DNA of 64,000 nt from Mycobacterium pinniadriaticum. GTDB lineage: Bacteria > Actinomycetota > Actinomycetes > Mycobacteriales > Mycobacteriaceae. The stretch lies in contig NZ_JAPJDO010000002.1 in the NCBI RefSeq assembly GCF_026242045.1, forward strand, positions 345,471-409,470, given 5' to 3'. Shown here in pieces: positions 45,099 to 54,456 of the stretch. The position numbers and the translations under genes were made by a program. Position 1 is the first letter of the stretch, and each line of letters starts with the position of its first letter. A model generated the notes under the pieces. It saw only the letters and a list, made by a program, of their open reading frames with translations, was not told where the DNA came from and searched no databases.

Positions 45099-46106
45099 AT
45101 GCCGACACCGGTGACCAAACCCATCGACCTGGTGCTGGCCGGCGGAGGGGTGAAGGGAATCGGGCTGGCCGGCGCCGTGGTCAAGCTGATGGAGGCCGGC
45201 TACCGCGCCTACCGGGTCGCCGGCTCCTCGGCCGGCTCGATCGTCGGCTCGATTGTCGCCGCGGCCGCCAAGAACGACCAGCTGACCCCGCAGGAGGTCC
45301 GGGATCTCACCCTCGGCATCGACTACCGCAAGTTTCTGGACCCCGGCCCGCTCGAACGTGTCCCGCTGTTGGGTCCATCCTGGGCGATTCTGCAGGGCAC
45401 CGGTATCTACCAGGGCGACTATGCGCACCGGTTCATCGCCGACCAGCTGCTCGACCTCGGTGTCAGCACCTTCGGCGACCTGCGGCTCGACGACGACCAG
45501 CTGCCCGAGGAACAGCGGTACCGCCTGGTGGTGACCGCCGCCGACGTCACCACGGGCCAGTTGGTCCGGTTGCCGTGGGATTACCGCCGCCTCTACGGCC
45601 TGGACCCCGACGAACAGCCCGTCGCCGACGCGGTGCGCGCCTCGATGTCGATCCCGTTCTTCTTCCGGCCGGTCACCCTCACCAGCGCGACGGGACGCGA
45701 GTCGACCCTCGTCGACGGTGGGCTGCTGTCGAACTATCCGATCGACTCGCTGGACCGCCCCGACGGCAAGCAACCGCGGTGGCCCACCTTCGGGGTGACG
45801 CTGTTGCCCGACCTGCCCGAGAACGACGACAAGGTGATCCCGGCGCTGGCGCCGCTGCGCCTGTTCGGTGGTCCCAGCCTGCTCGAAGACGTCATCATCA
45901 CCATCCTGGTCGGCCGCGACCAGGCCTACCTGAACCTGCCGTGGGTGAGCGCCAGAACCATCCGGGTGGACTCGACGAGCGTCGGCGTGCTGGATTTCGA
46001 CATCACCCACCGCCAGATCGACGCCCTCTACGCCGCAGGCTACGACGCGGCCACCACGTTCCTGTCGACCTGGGACGAACGCGCATACGTCGAGCGGTTC
46101 CGCTGA
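45099..46106 (+). CDS. Patatin-like phospholipase
   Basis: A 335-residue lipid acyl hydrolase. The oxyanion loop LAGGGVKGIGLAG is at residues 13-25, the nucleophile Ser44 in GSSAGSIVG, and the dyad Asp206 in VDGGLLSNYP. No signal peptide is seen. It hydrolyses phospholipid or other acyl esters. The WS/DGAT gene starts 20 bp downstream on the same strand, so the two probably form a lipid-remodelling operon in which released acyl chains are re-esterified (inference). Confidence 0.9.
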   Translation: MPTPVTKPIDLVLAGGGVKGIGLAGAVVKLMEAGYRAYRVAGSSAGSIVGSIVAAAAKNDQLTPQEVRDLTLGIDYRKFLDPGPLERVPLLGPSWAILQGTGIYQGDYAHRFIADQLLDLGVSTFGDLRLDDDQLPEEQRYRLVVTAADVTTGQLVRLPWDYRRLYGLDPDEQPVADAVRASMSIPFFFRPVTLTSATGRESTLVDGGLLSNYPIDSLDRPDGKQPRWPTFGVTLLPDLPENDDKVIPALAPLRLFGGPSLLEDVIITILVGRDQAYLNLPWVSARTIRVDSTSVGVLDFDITHRQIDALYAAGYDAATTFLSTWDERAYVERFR

Positions 46107-46125
46107 CCGTCCTAGGCTCATAAGG

Positions 46126-47412
46126 GTGGCGCCCGACGAGTCCGACCGACTGTCTGCTGACGATGCGCGCATCCTCGGCCTGGAATCCGCGTCGATCACC
46201 GGCCACACCCTGAAACTGGTGGTACTCGAGCCCGGCGCCGGAGCTCTCGACCTCGAGGCATTGCGCTCCGCCGTGGTCCGGCGACTGCCCAGCCAGCCGC
46301 GGGCCACCCACCGGGTCGACACCTCGGGGCCCGAACCGCGGTGGGTGCCGGCGGGCGACTTCGACATCCGAGAGCACGTCCGGCGACGGGTGGATGCCCG
46401 CTGCACCTCCACCACCGACCTGTGGCGCATCGTCAGCGCCCTGATGTCGGAGCACCTGGACCGCAGCAGGCCGTTGTGGACCTTTGATGTCATCGGACCG
46501 CTGGCCGATGGGCGGGAAGCCATTGCGGCGCGAATTCACCATGCGATGGCCGATGGTATCGCGGGAGTACGGTTTCTGAACTCGGTGCTCTTTGGTCCTC
46601 GTCAGGAGGCGGCAAGTGCATCGGAAAAGAGCCCAGGACAACATGATTCGACCGTGTTGACGCCGCTGGAGGAGGCCCGGCGGATGCCGGCGGCCCTGAT
46701 GCGCGAGCTTGGTCATCCGGATGACTATTCGCCGTTCGACCGACCCGTCACCATCGCCAGGGAGCTCGCATTTGCCGTCGCCCCGCTGGCCGAGTTCAAG
46801 GCGATCGGCGGATCCCGGCCCGCCGCCGCCACCGTCAACGACGTTCTGCTCGCGGTGATCACCGGCGGGCTGCGCCGCTGGTTGGGGGCGGCCGGTGCGC
46901 GGAACCTGCGTGCGCAGATCCCGGTGAGTCTGCACCACCGTGATGAGGCGGCCGGTGATCTGGCCAACCGGGACTCATTCCTCAATATCGATCTGCCACT
47001 GGCCGATTCCGATCCTCTGCGGCGGCTGGACAAGATCAGTGCCGAGACGCGCGAACGTAAACGACTCGATGACGCCGACGAGATGTACGACCTGTTTCAT
47101 GCCCTGGGATGCATCAAAAGGGTTGGCGCGGTGGCCCAACGGCTAGCCGGCAGTGCGCACGAATTCAGCCTGTCGATCTCGAACGTTCCCGGACCCCGTG
47201 ATCCGGTTCAGGTCACCGGTCGGCGGGTGCAGAACCTGTTCTCGTCGTCCGAGCCGGCCGCTCACCATGCCCTGCGGATCTCGGCCATCTCGTGCGCCGG
47301 CGATATCGGGATCGGGCTGTGCACCGATCCGACCGCGTTGCCCGACATCGCCGCACTGGCCGGCTGTGTGGAGGCCGCCTACGACGAGCTGCGGGGCGCC
47401 GCGGGAATCTGA
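46126..47412 (+). CDS. WS/DGAT family acyltransferase
   Basis: A 428-residue protein starting at GTG 46126. The motif HHAMADG (His138, His139, Asp143, Gly144) is intact, and family blocks HLDRSRPLWTFDVIGPL and SISNVPGPRDPVQVTGR are present. It is shorter and more divergent than the member at 28477-29862. Expected activity is acyl-CoA:diacylglycerol or alcohol acyltransfer. Its last 34 bp overlap the convergent LLM oxidoreductase gene. Confidence 0.9.
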   Translation: MAPDESDRLSADDARILGLESASITGHTLKLVVLEPGAGALDLEALRSAVVRRLPSQPRATHRVDTSGPEPRWVPAGDFDIREHVRRRVDARCTSTTDLWRIVSALMSEHLDRSRPLWTFDVIGPLADGREAIAARIHHAMADGIAGVRFLNSVLFGPRQEAASASEKSPGQHDSTVLTPLEEARRMPAALMRELGHPDDYSPFDRPVTIARELAFAVAPLAEFKAIGGSRPAAATVNDVLLAVITGGLRRWLGAAGARNLRAQIPVSLHHRDEAAGDLANRDSFLNIDLPLADSDPLRRLDKISAETRERKRLDDADEMYDLFHALGCIKRVGAVAQRLAGSAHEFSLSISNVPGPRDPVQVTGRRVQNLFSSSEPAAHHALRISAISCAGDIGIGLCTDPTALPDIAALAGCVEAAYDELRGAAGI

Positions 47413-48437
47413 CGGCAGGCCTCGACGAGCGCACCGAACCGATCGTCGTCGGCGTCGTCGGCGGGCACCGGGAGGTTGATCCCGCTGCACAGTCCCGCGT
47501 ACCACTGCGCCAGTACCGCGGGAATCTCGTCATAGGTGCCCTGTGGAACCAGCCGATCCATCACTTCGTCGGTGAGAACGCTTGGCAGATCATCCCATTC
47601 GGAACGCTGCGCCATCGCGCTGAGCGCGGCCCCGACATCGGCCAGGTCAAAGTGCTCCAGCTGCCGCCGATAGGCCGGCGTGCTGTAGAGGAAGGCCAAC
47701 TCCGAGCGGCGCTGGTCGCGCACTGCTTCGACGGCATCGCGGGTAGCAGCCGCCATGACATGGGGGTTGGCCACCACCGCCGGCTGGCCCGTGGCGCGGC
47801 CGGCGCGCGCCGCGCCCTCGGCGAGTGCCGGCAAGGTGCGGGCCGTCAGGACGACGGGGTGCGAGTTGGTCGGATGGCAGACGAAACCGTCCGCGAGCTC
47901 ACCGGCCATGACGCACATCCGGGTATTGACCGCGCCGGTCCAGATCTGCGGAGGGAGATGATCGAGCGGGCCGGGGTTGAAATACGGCTGCAGACGCTCG
48001 AATCGGTAATGTGGCCCAACGTAATCCAGCTTCACTCCGGTCTGGAAGGACGTGAAGATGGCACGCAGCGCGCGGATGTAGTCGGCCAGGCGGGCGACCG
48101 GTTCAGACCACTGCGCCGAGAACCTTCCGACGATGTTGCCGCGTACCTGGGAGGCGATGCCAAGCTGGAACCTGCCGCCGGAGAACTTCGCGAGATCCCA
48201 GGCCGCGTACGCGGTGATCATCGGGCTACGCGGAAAGGCCAGTGCCATGCTGGTGCGCACCACCACCCGCTCGGTGTGCTGCAGGGCCATGGCGGCGACG
48301 GTGAAGGGATCGTGGATGGTTTCCGAGACGTGGATGACGTCGAAGCCGAGGCGCTCGGCGCGGGCGGCCCACACACCGATCTCACCGGGGCCCATCGTGG
48401 CGGGTGCCGAGGTGACCAGCTGCATCGCGGTGCTCAT
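47379..48437 (-). CDS. LLM-class F420-dependent oxidoreductase
   Basis: A 352-residue luciferase-like TIM-barrel protein starting at ATG 48437, overlapping the TetR stop by ATGA. The blocks WAARAERLGFDVIHVSETIH, SPMITAYAAWDLAKFSGGRF and QLGIASQVRGNIVGRF are typical of the mycobacterial F420-dependent group. It transfers hydride between F420 and an unknown substrate. The direct overlap with the TetR gene implies that regulator controls it. Confidence 0.87.
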   Translation of the reverse strand: MSTAMQLVTSAPATMGPGEIGVWAARAERLGFDVIHVSETIHDPFTVAAMALQHTERVVVRTSMALAFPRSPMITAYAAWDLAKFSGGRFQLGIASQVRGNIVGRFSAQWSEPVARLADYIRALRAIFTSFQTGVKLDYVGPHYRFERLQPYFNPGPLDHLPPQIWTGAVNTRMCVMAGELADGFVCHPTNSHPVVLTARTLPALAEGAARAGRATGQPAVVANPHVMAAATRDAVEAVRDQRRSELAFLYSTPAYRRQLEHFDLADVGAALSAMAQRSEWDDLPSVLTDEVMDRLVPQGTYDEIPAVLAQWYAGLCSGINLPVPADDADDDRFGALVEACRQIPAAPRSSS

Positions 48438-49033
48438 CGCGCCAGCCCGTTGGCGATCAGCGCGGTGGTCTGCTCGACCCATTGCTGGTCGAGTTTGCGC
48501 TCGTTGGCCAATGCCATCATGACCGTGCCACCGATCGTGTCCAGAAGGATGCGGGCATCGATTCCGGCGGCCGCGCGACCCGCGGCGGCGGCCTCGTCGA
48601 GGAACTGCTGCAGCCGAACGTAGGTGCTGCCCTGTAGCCGCCCGAGCAGGCGTGCCGACAGTCCCGGCTCGGCGGGTAGTTCGGCCATCAGCCCGGACAT
48701 CGCCGTGTGGACGGCCGGACTGCTGAACAGATCGATGCTGGCCAGCAGCAGGCCGCGGATCCCCGACTCGACGTCACCGGTCAACGGCAGCTCGGCACCG
48801 GGGGGAGTCGGGAACACCGCTTCGTAGACGAGTTCCACTTTGGTGGGAAACCGCCGGTACACCGCGGGTGGGGTGGCGCCGGCGCGGGCGGCGACCAGCG
48901 GAATGGTCAGCCGCGCATAGCCGATCTCGTCGAGCAGCTCGACGGTGGCGCGCAGGATCGCGTCGTCGATGCGGCTGTCCCTGGGCCGTCCCAGCGGCCG
49001 CGGGTTCGTACGCGGCTTCTTCGTTGACTCCAT
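48434..49033 (-). CDS. TetR-family transcriptional regulator
   Basis: A 199-residue regulator. The start is ATG 49033, consistent with the usual short basic arm (TKKPRTNPRPLGRPRDSRID) before the helix-turn-helix, where VAARAGATPPAVYRRFPTK marks the recognition region. The C-terminal ligand domain is generic. It is co-transcribed with the LLM gene and divergent from the sulfotransferase gene. A likely operator overlaps its start codon (49032-49050). Confidence 0.9.
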   Translation of the reverse strand: MESTKKPRTNPRPLGRPRDSRIDDAILRATVELLDEIGYARLTIPLVAARAGATPPAVYRRFPTKVELVYEAVFPTPPGAELPLTGDVESGIRGLLLASIDLFSSPAVHTAMSGLMAELPAEPGLSARLLGRLQGSTYVRLQQFLDEAAAAGRAAAGIDARILLDTIGGTVMMALANERKLDQQWVEQTTALIANGLAR

Positions 49034-49050
49034 TACGTTAAGATCGTAAT
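49032..49050. promoter_or_regulatory. Probable TetR operator
   Basis: An inverted repeat ATTACG-N7-CGTAAT (49032-49037 and 49045-49050) lies in the 59-bp region between the divergent TetR and sulfotransferase genes and overlaps the TetR ATG. Size and position fit autorepression plus control of the divergent operon. Confidence 0.5.
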
Positions 49051-49092
49051 GTAATCCGTCGTTCGGGGCTACCTGCCCTACTGCGCCGGGAG

Positions 49093-50358
49093 GTGGCCGA
49101 CATCGCCATCGAAACACCGCCTCGGCCCGTTCCGATCCGGGCCATGAATCTCGCCTTTCGCGCCGCGCGGCGCATCGGCGGGCATCCGCTTCCGCTGCGG
49201 AAGTCGGCGCTGATGGACCGTGCCAGCCGCGGCGCGGGCGGACTGACCGACTTCGGCGATTCGCGCTTCGAGGCGGGGCTGGACCGGCTGATCGCCTCGC
49301 TGGAAGACGAGGACCGCCTCAACGGGTTCGGCCGGGTGCTGGCCGGCGCGCACCTGTCGAACCTCCTTCGTCAGCGGCTGCTGTTCACCGAGCACGTCCG
49401 CACCCATCCGGAGATCCGCGACGAGAAGATCGAGCGCCCGATCTTCATCATCGGGGCACCCCGTACCGGTACCACCGTCACCCACCACCTGCTCAGCCAG
49501 GACAACGGATTTCGGTATCCGCTGACCTGGGAATGCGACGAACTGCACCCACCGCTGGACCCGGCCACCATGGACCGCGACCCGCGGATCAAGCGCAGCG
49601 AGACGCAGATTCGGCGCGCCATGGCGCTTGCGCCCAACCTCGACGCCGCCCACCCGGTCGGCGCGTGGGAGGCGCAGGAATGCGCACTGTTGCACGCCTA
49701 CGCCTTCCACAGCGACACCTTCCACGTGATGTTCAACTGCCAGGGCTACGCCCGCTGGCTCACCGAACAGGACCTGCGGTGGGTGTACGAGGAACAGAAA
49801 CTGCTGCTGCAGTACATGCAGAGCGGCGGTCTGCGTCCGAGTACGAGCTGGCTGCTCAAGACGCCCCCACACATGGAGAACATCCACAACATCCTGGCCG
49901 TGTTCCCCGATGCCCGCTTCGTCACCACCTACCGCGAACCCACCGAGATCGTCGCCTCCGGGTGCAGCCTGGCCGGCACCGTCTTCCACATGGCCGAAGA
50001 TCACCCCGATTGGCATGACCACGGTCGATTCATGCGCTGGCGGACCACCAGGATGCTCGAACGCAACGTCGAACTGCGCCGCCAGTATGCCGATCTCGCC
50101 GACCGGTTCGTCGACTTCCCGATGCGGCGCATGGTGACCGATCCACTGTCGTGTGTCTCGGAGATCTACGCCCGCTTCGGGATCGAACTGACCGAGCGCA
50201 ACCGCGTCAAGATGCGCCGTTTCGTCGACGAACGGGGGCTGGCCACCCGCAAGCCGCATGTCTATCGCGCGGAGGACTACGGGCTCGACATCGACGACCT
50301 GTGGCCGCGACTGCAGTTCTATCGAGATTTCTACGGAATCGAGGACACCCGATCGTGA
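49093..50358 (+). CDS. Sulfotransferase-family protein
   Basis: A 421-residue protein starting at GTG 49093, with GGGAGG just upstream. The PAPS 5'-phosphosulfate loop is FIIGAPRTGTT (residues 118-128) and the 3'-phosphate region is TYREPTEIVASG. Several mycobacterial members of this family (Stf-like) act on lipids or steroids. It is divergent from the TetR gene and overlaps the DUF1214 gene by GTGA. Confidence 0.88.
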   Translation: MADIAIETPPRPVPIRAMNLAFRAARRIGGHPLPLRKSALMDRASRGAGGLTDFGDSRFEAGLDRLIASLEDEDRLNGFGRVLAGAHLSNLLRQRLLFTEHVRTHPEIRDEKIERPIFIIGAPRTGTTVTHHLLSQDNGFRYPLTWECDELHPPLDPATMDRDPRIKRSETQIRRAMALAPNLDAAHPVGAWEAQECALLHAYAFHSDTFHVMFNCQGYARWLTEQDLRWVYEEQKLLLQYMQSGGLRPSTSWLLKTPPHMENIHNILAVFPDARFVTTYREPTEIVASGCSLAGTVFHMAEDHPDWHDHGRFMRWRTTRMLERNVELRRQYADLADRFVDFPMRRMVTDPLSCVSEIYARFGIELTERNRVKMRRFVDERGLATRKPHVYRAEDYGLDIDDLWPRLQFYRDFYGIEDTRS

Positions 50359-51512
50359 CGACCGACGACCGTGATCAGCTCCGGAGGGCCTGGCGGGCCT
50401 TCAACAACCTCAACACCGAACTACTGGAACTCGCGCTGGCCGACGACGAGCTGGACGCCGGATCGGCGGGATCCCTACTGGCCCGCCTGATCGGCCACAT
50501 CCAGTACATGGGACTGGTGTTGAGCAGCGACCCGGCCCGGCCCACGCTGATCAATGCCCAGTACTCGCCGTGGAATTGGGGCCACTCCAATCCGGACACC
50601 CTCTACCTTTCGGCGCGCATCGACGACAACCACGACTACCGGATATCCGGCACCCTGGGATCGGTGTCGCAAACCACGTTCGGCGTCTACACCGGCAAGG
50701 ACGATCAGGGCACCGCGGTCAAGGTCCTCGCCGAGGATCTCGACGTCGACTCCGATGGCACCTTTGAACTGGTCTTCAGCCGAGAACAACAGGGCCGCAA
50801 CTGGTTCGAACTACCCCGTGGGGCCGAATCGTTCTGCTGCTACCAGACCTACGGCGACTGGGACCGCGAACGAAAGGGCGTCATCCGCATCGAATGCCTC
50901 GGCGATGTCGCTGCCGCGCAGCCCCGGCCACTGGGTGCTGCGATCGCCGCATTCGACGCGCACCTGACCGAATCGCGGGAGCTGTTCACCATGTGGGTCA
51001 AGGACATCCCGTCCCGGGTGTTTGGCGCGCTTCCCAAGAATTTCGCCATCCCGCCCATGCAACCTCCGTCGGCGATGGCCGGCGCCTGGTTCGTGCCGAT
51101 CGCCTGGGAGCTCGGCGACGACCAGGCGTTGGTGATCGACTACGAGATTCCCGACGGCAGCCCCTATGCCGGAATCTGTCTCACCGACCGGTGGAGCGCG
51201 ATGATTGACATCGAGACCAGGCAGACCAGCCTCAATCTAGGCCAGTCCCAGATTGTCGACGGGCGGGTGCGGATGCTGCTGTCCACCAGCGACTTCGGTG
51301 TACCGAACTGGCTCGACGCCCGCGGCTACCGGAGCGGCGTGGTGACCTGGCGGGCCAGTGCGTCGAGCCAGCCGGCCACCCCCGTCGTCACCGTCATCGG
51401 CACCGGCGAGATCGATGAGTACTTCGACCCGTCCGAACGCATCACTCCCGCCGAGCGGGCCGAGGCACTGGCGAAACGGCACACGCATTTCGCCGAGCGC
51501 AACACACCCTGA
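50355..51512 (+). CDS. DUF1214-type protein
   Basis: A 385-residue protein starting at GTG 50355 on the sulfotransferase stop; the longer frame upstream is a shadow of that gene. The C-terminal part QALVIDYEIPDGSPYAGICL and SLNLGQSQIVDGRV has the character of DUF1214 proteins; the N-terminal part includes NAQYSPWNWGHSNPDTLYLS. No signal peptide is seen. Biochemical role unknown; coupling suggests a joint role with the sulfotransferase. Confidence 0.75.
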   Translation: MTTDDRDQLRRAWRAFNNLNTELLELALADDELDAGSAGSLLARLIGHIQYMGLVLSSDPARPTLINAQYSPWNWGHSNPDTLYLSARIDDNHDYRISGTLGSVSQTTFGVYTGKDDQGTAVKVLAEDLDVDSDGTFELVFSREQQGRNWFELPRGAESFCCYQTYGDWDRERKGVIRIECLGDVAAAQPRPLGAAIAAFDAHLTESRELFTMWVKDIPSRVFGALPKNFAIPPMQPPSAMAGAWFVPIAWELGDDQALVIDYEIPDGSPYAGICLTDRWSAMIDIETRQTSLNLGQSQIVDGRVRMLLSTSDFGVPNWLDARGYRSGVVTWRASASSQPATPVVTVIGTGEIDEYFDPSERITPAERAEALAKRHTHFAERNTP

Positions 51513-51635
51513 TCCGGACGTTGGGCTGTGGCGGCGTTCAGGACCACCGGCACCATCCTCAGTGAGCTTCGGCCCTGTGGGCACCTTCGCTGCACTGCCT
51601 AGAGTCGGAGGCCGAGCATTCCCGGCGGAGGCGAC

Positions 51636-54194
51636 ATGGACAGGGTGGGTGCGGTCATCACCGCATTGGACGATCCGCAGACCCGCGAACCGAGCCGGTC
51701 GGGCGGTAAGGGCGCCAACCTGGCTGCCATGACGTTGGCGGGCCTGCCAGTGCCTGACGGTTTCGTCGTCACCACCGACGCCTACCGAACATTCATCCAC
51801 GATCACGGGCTGGAGTCGGTGATCGAACGCGAATTGCGTGGTCTTGCCGAGCAGCCAGACGCAATCGATGCGGTGTCGCAGCGGCTGCGCGGGGCGTTCG
51901 AAGCATGCGATGTACCCGCAGGCGTGCGAGGCCAGCTCGAGACCGCCTACCTCGACCTCAACGAACCGCCGGTGGCTGTGCGTTCCTCCGCCACCGCCGA
52001 GGACTTGCCGGAGGCAAGTTTCGCCGGCCAGCAGGACACCGTGCTCGACGTCACCGGGATCGAGGACCTCTGCTGCGCATTGCGCCGGTGCTGGTCGTCG
52101 TTGTGGACGGCGCGGGCGATCTCCTACCGGCAGCGCAACGAGATCGGGCACACGGGCGTCGCGGTGGCCGTCGTCGTCCAGCGGATGGTGCCGGCGGACA
52201 CCGCGGGAGTGATGTTCACCGCCGACCCGGTGTCCGGGCGGCGCGACCGACTGATGATCGAGGCAGCAGGCGGACTCGGCGACGTGGTGGTCAGCGGACA
52301 CGTCACTCCACAGCGGTGGGTTCTGGACCACAACGACGGGTCGGTCGTGTCCGAACCGGAAGGGACTCCGGTGCTCGTCGAGGACCAACTGCGGACGCTG
52401 GCCGGTCTCGGCCGCCGGGCCGCGGACCTGCTGGATGGTCCGCAAGACCTCGAGTGGGCCTTCGATTCGGGAAACTGCTGGCTGCTGCAGTCTCGCCCGA
52501 TCACCTCGCTGTTCCCGCTGCCGCCGGCTTCTCCGGAACCCGGGCTGCGGGTCTACCTGCCGGCGATGCTCCTCGCGCAGGGCATCGCCGAGCCTTTCAC
52601 CCCGGCTGGCAATGCATTCTTCGGTGCATTGACCGCTGGATGGATCCGATATCTGGTCACCGGGCGGGTGGTCGTCGGCGATACCCCGCCTGCGTGGCTT
52701 CCCACCGTGGCCGGGCGGCTGTTCATCGATGCCACACCCGTCCTGCAACGGCGGCGGTTGGCGGCCCGCCTGACCTCTCGGCTCACGCAGAAGGAGCCGA
52801 CCGCCAGCGCTGTTGTCGACCAATGGCTTGCCGAGAACGGTGCACGGCTGCTCCGTCCATCCGGGGGGCTCCCGCTGAAGGGGATGACCCTGTCGGGATT
52901 GTCGAACCTGGCCCGGATGGCCGCCGTGTTGGCGGCCCCGGGCCGCGCCCGGCGCCGGGTCCTGGCCGCGGCCGACCTCGACTTGATGGGGTTGCAGCGG
53001 GAGGCCGCCGGGCTGAATTCACCAGCGGCACAGCTGGATTTCGTCGAGAACGTGCTGCCCGCCCGGACGTGTGAGTTGGTCGTCAAGCAGTTGCCGGTCG
53101 CTTACGGCGAGCAGTTCGCCAGAGTCCTGGCCGAGGGTCTGGTGCGGCGTTGGCTGGGCCCCGACGCCGATTTCGACCCGGTGCGGCGCTGGTTGCCGCA
53201 CGACCCGACGGTGGCGATGGGGGCTGAACTGGCGCGTATCGCCCGCGAAACCGCCGGCTCGGGCTGCGGGCCTACCGACGTCCGGATCACCAGCTTCCTG
53301 AAGACCTATGGTCACCGTGCGCCCGATCGGGAGATCGACATGGGGCTGGCCCGGTTTGCGGACGACCCGTCGTTCGTCCTCGACCTGATCCGGCAGTATC
53401 AGCGTGCCGGCGGCGAGCTGACCAGCCGGCTCGAGACGGGTGCTGCCCAGTCCGCGCGTGCGGCCGACGACCTGGTGGCGCAGGTACGACGCCGCCGCGG
53501 AGCGTGGCGGGCACGGGTGTTGCGCAGCGTTCTCAACCGACATCGGGAACTCGGCGGTCTGCGGGAACGACCCAAGTTCGACATGGTGCGGGCGGTTGCG
53601 CTGGGACGCGGCGTGCTGGCGCGGGTCGGTGCGACGCTGGTGACCCAGGGATCGCTCACCGCGGCCGACGATGTGTACTTCCTCACCCCGGCGCAGCTGC
53701 GCGCGGCGGTGCACGGACCGCCGGTCGACCTGCGCGCCGTTGCTGCGTTGAATCGCAGGGACTTTCGCCGCGAGCTGCGCCGCCGTGCGGTGCCGCGCAT
53801 CTTGGCCAGTGACGGCGAGGCGGTGTACGGACCGCGTCTGCGGCCAGGTTCGGATTCGAAGCGGCGCCTCGTCGGGACAGCGGTGGCACCGGGGTCGTAC
53901 GAAGGTGTCGTACGCGTGCTCGATTCCCCCGTCGGCGCGACGCTGCAACCGGGTGAGGTATTGGTCGCCGCGAGTACCGATCCGGGCTGGACGCCGCTGT
54001 TTCTGGTGGCCGGCGCGCTGGTGATGGAAGTGGGTGGCACCATTTCGCACGGCGCGGTCGTGGCGCGTGAGTACGGTGTCCCCGCGGTCGCCGACGTCCC
54101 GGGCGCGACTGATCGGCTGCACACCGGCCAACGGGTGCGAGTCGACGGAAACGACGGATCCGTCACCGTCCTGGACACCGAGCCCGAGATGTGA
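51636..54194 (+). CDS. Rifampin phosphotransferase-like PEP/pyruvate-dikinase-family enzyme
   Basis: An 852-residue three-domain protein. Residues 1-300 are an ATP-grasp domain (GGKGANLAAM, AVRSSATAEDLPEASFAGQQ, GVMFTADPVSG, LEWAFDSG with LLQSRPIT). The middle domain is helical and least conserved. The C-terminal swivelling domain carries the phosphate-relay His805 in GGTISHGAVVAREYGVPAV. Order and length match rifampin phosphotransferase (about 867 residues) better than PEP synthase, which has an added PEP-binding barrel absent here. The substrate is not proven. No rifampin-associated element is seen in the 123 bp upstream. Confidence 0.8.
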   Translation: MDRVGAVITALDDPQTREPSRSGGKGANLAAMTLAGLPVPDGFVVTTDAYRTFIHDHGLESVIERELRGLAEQPDAIDAVSQRLRGAFEACDVPAGVRGQLETAYLDLNEPPVAVRSSATAEDLPEASFAGQQDTVLDVTGIEDLCCALRRCWSSLWTARAISYRQRNEIGHTGVAVAVVVQRMVPADTAGVMFTADPVSGRRDRLMIEAAGGLGDVVVSGHVTPQRWVLDHNDGSVVSEPEGTPVLVEDQLRTLAGLGRRAADLLDGPQDLEWAFDSGNCWLLQSRPITSLFPLPPASPEPGLRVYLPAMLLAQGIAEPFTPAGNAFFGALTAGWIRYLVTGRVVVGDTPPAWLPTVAGRLFIDATPVLQRRRLAARLTSRLTQKEPTASAVVDQWLAENGARLLRPSGGLPLKGMTLSGLSNLARMAAVLAAPGRARRRVLAAADLDLMGLQREAAGLNSPAAQLDFVENVLPARTCELVVKQLPVAYGEQFARVLAEGLVRRWLGPDADFDPVRRWLPHDPTVAMGAELARIARETAGSGCGPTDVRITSFLKTYGHRAPDREIDMGLARFADDPSFVLDLIRQYQRAGGELTSRLETGAAQSARAADDLVAQVRRRRGAWRARVLRSVLNRHRELGGLRERPKFDMVRAVALGRGVLARVGATLVTQGSLTAADDVYFLTPAQLRAAVHGPPVDLRAVAALNRRDFRRELRRRAVPRILASDGEAVYGPRLRPGSDSKRRLVGTAVAPGSYEGVVRVLDSPVGATLQPGEVLVAASTDPGWTPLFLVAGALVMEVGGTISHGAVVAREYGVPAVADVPGATDRLHTGQRVRVDGNDGSVTVLDTEPEM

Positions 54195-54288
54195 GGGAGC
54201 GTTACCCGCCGTTCCCCCGATCGGAGGACAACCGAATCAGCCCGACTGTGGGCTGGTCACCCGACAGACGGCGGCTTACTCGTGCGAG

Positions 54289-54369
54289 ATGGTTAGAGCA
54301 CAGCACAACCAGCCGGTCCCCGACACCTCGATCCATCATCACCACCAGTGGAATCGCCATCGCGGCTGA
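54289..54369 (+). pseudogene. Degenerate copy of the His-rich secreted protein tail
   Basis: From 54301 the plus strand encodes QHNQPVPDTSIHHHHQWNRH, matching QYNQPVPGSIEHHHHQWNHA at the end of the 44773-45003 protein. The codons are clearly related, but no signal peptide or plausible start precedes it: the only ATG (54289) gives 26 residues. It ends in TGA at 54369 and is followed by a strong hairpin, as the intact gene is. Confidence 0.6.
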
Positions 54370-54391
54370 CGAGCCGGGCGACCACGGAAAG

Positions 54392-54434
54392 CGTTCGGGT
54401 GCGAGAAGTTCTCAGCACTTCTCGCACCCGAACG
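54392..54434. terminator. Bidirectional terminator
   Basis: A perfect 18-bp stem (54392-54409 with 54417-54434; CGTTCGGGTGCGAGAAGT) and a 7-base loop. It separates the His-rich remnant and the dikinase gene on the plus strand from the methyltransferase on the minus strand. Confidence 0.75.
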
Positions 54435-54456
54435 TTCCGTTATGCAGGGGTGAGCG

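Noticed and set aside
51513..51635. Rifampin-associated element upstream of the dikinase gene
   Set aside because: No sequence close to the known 19-bp element is visible on either strand.
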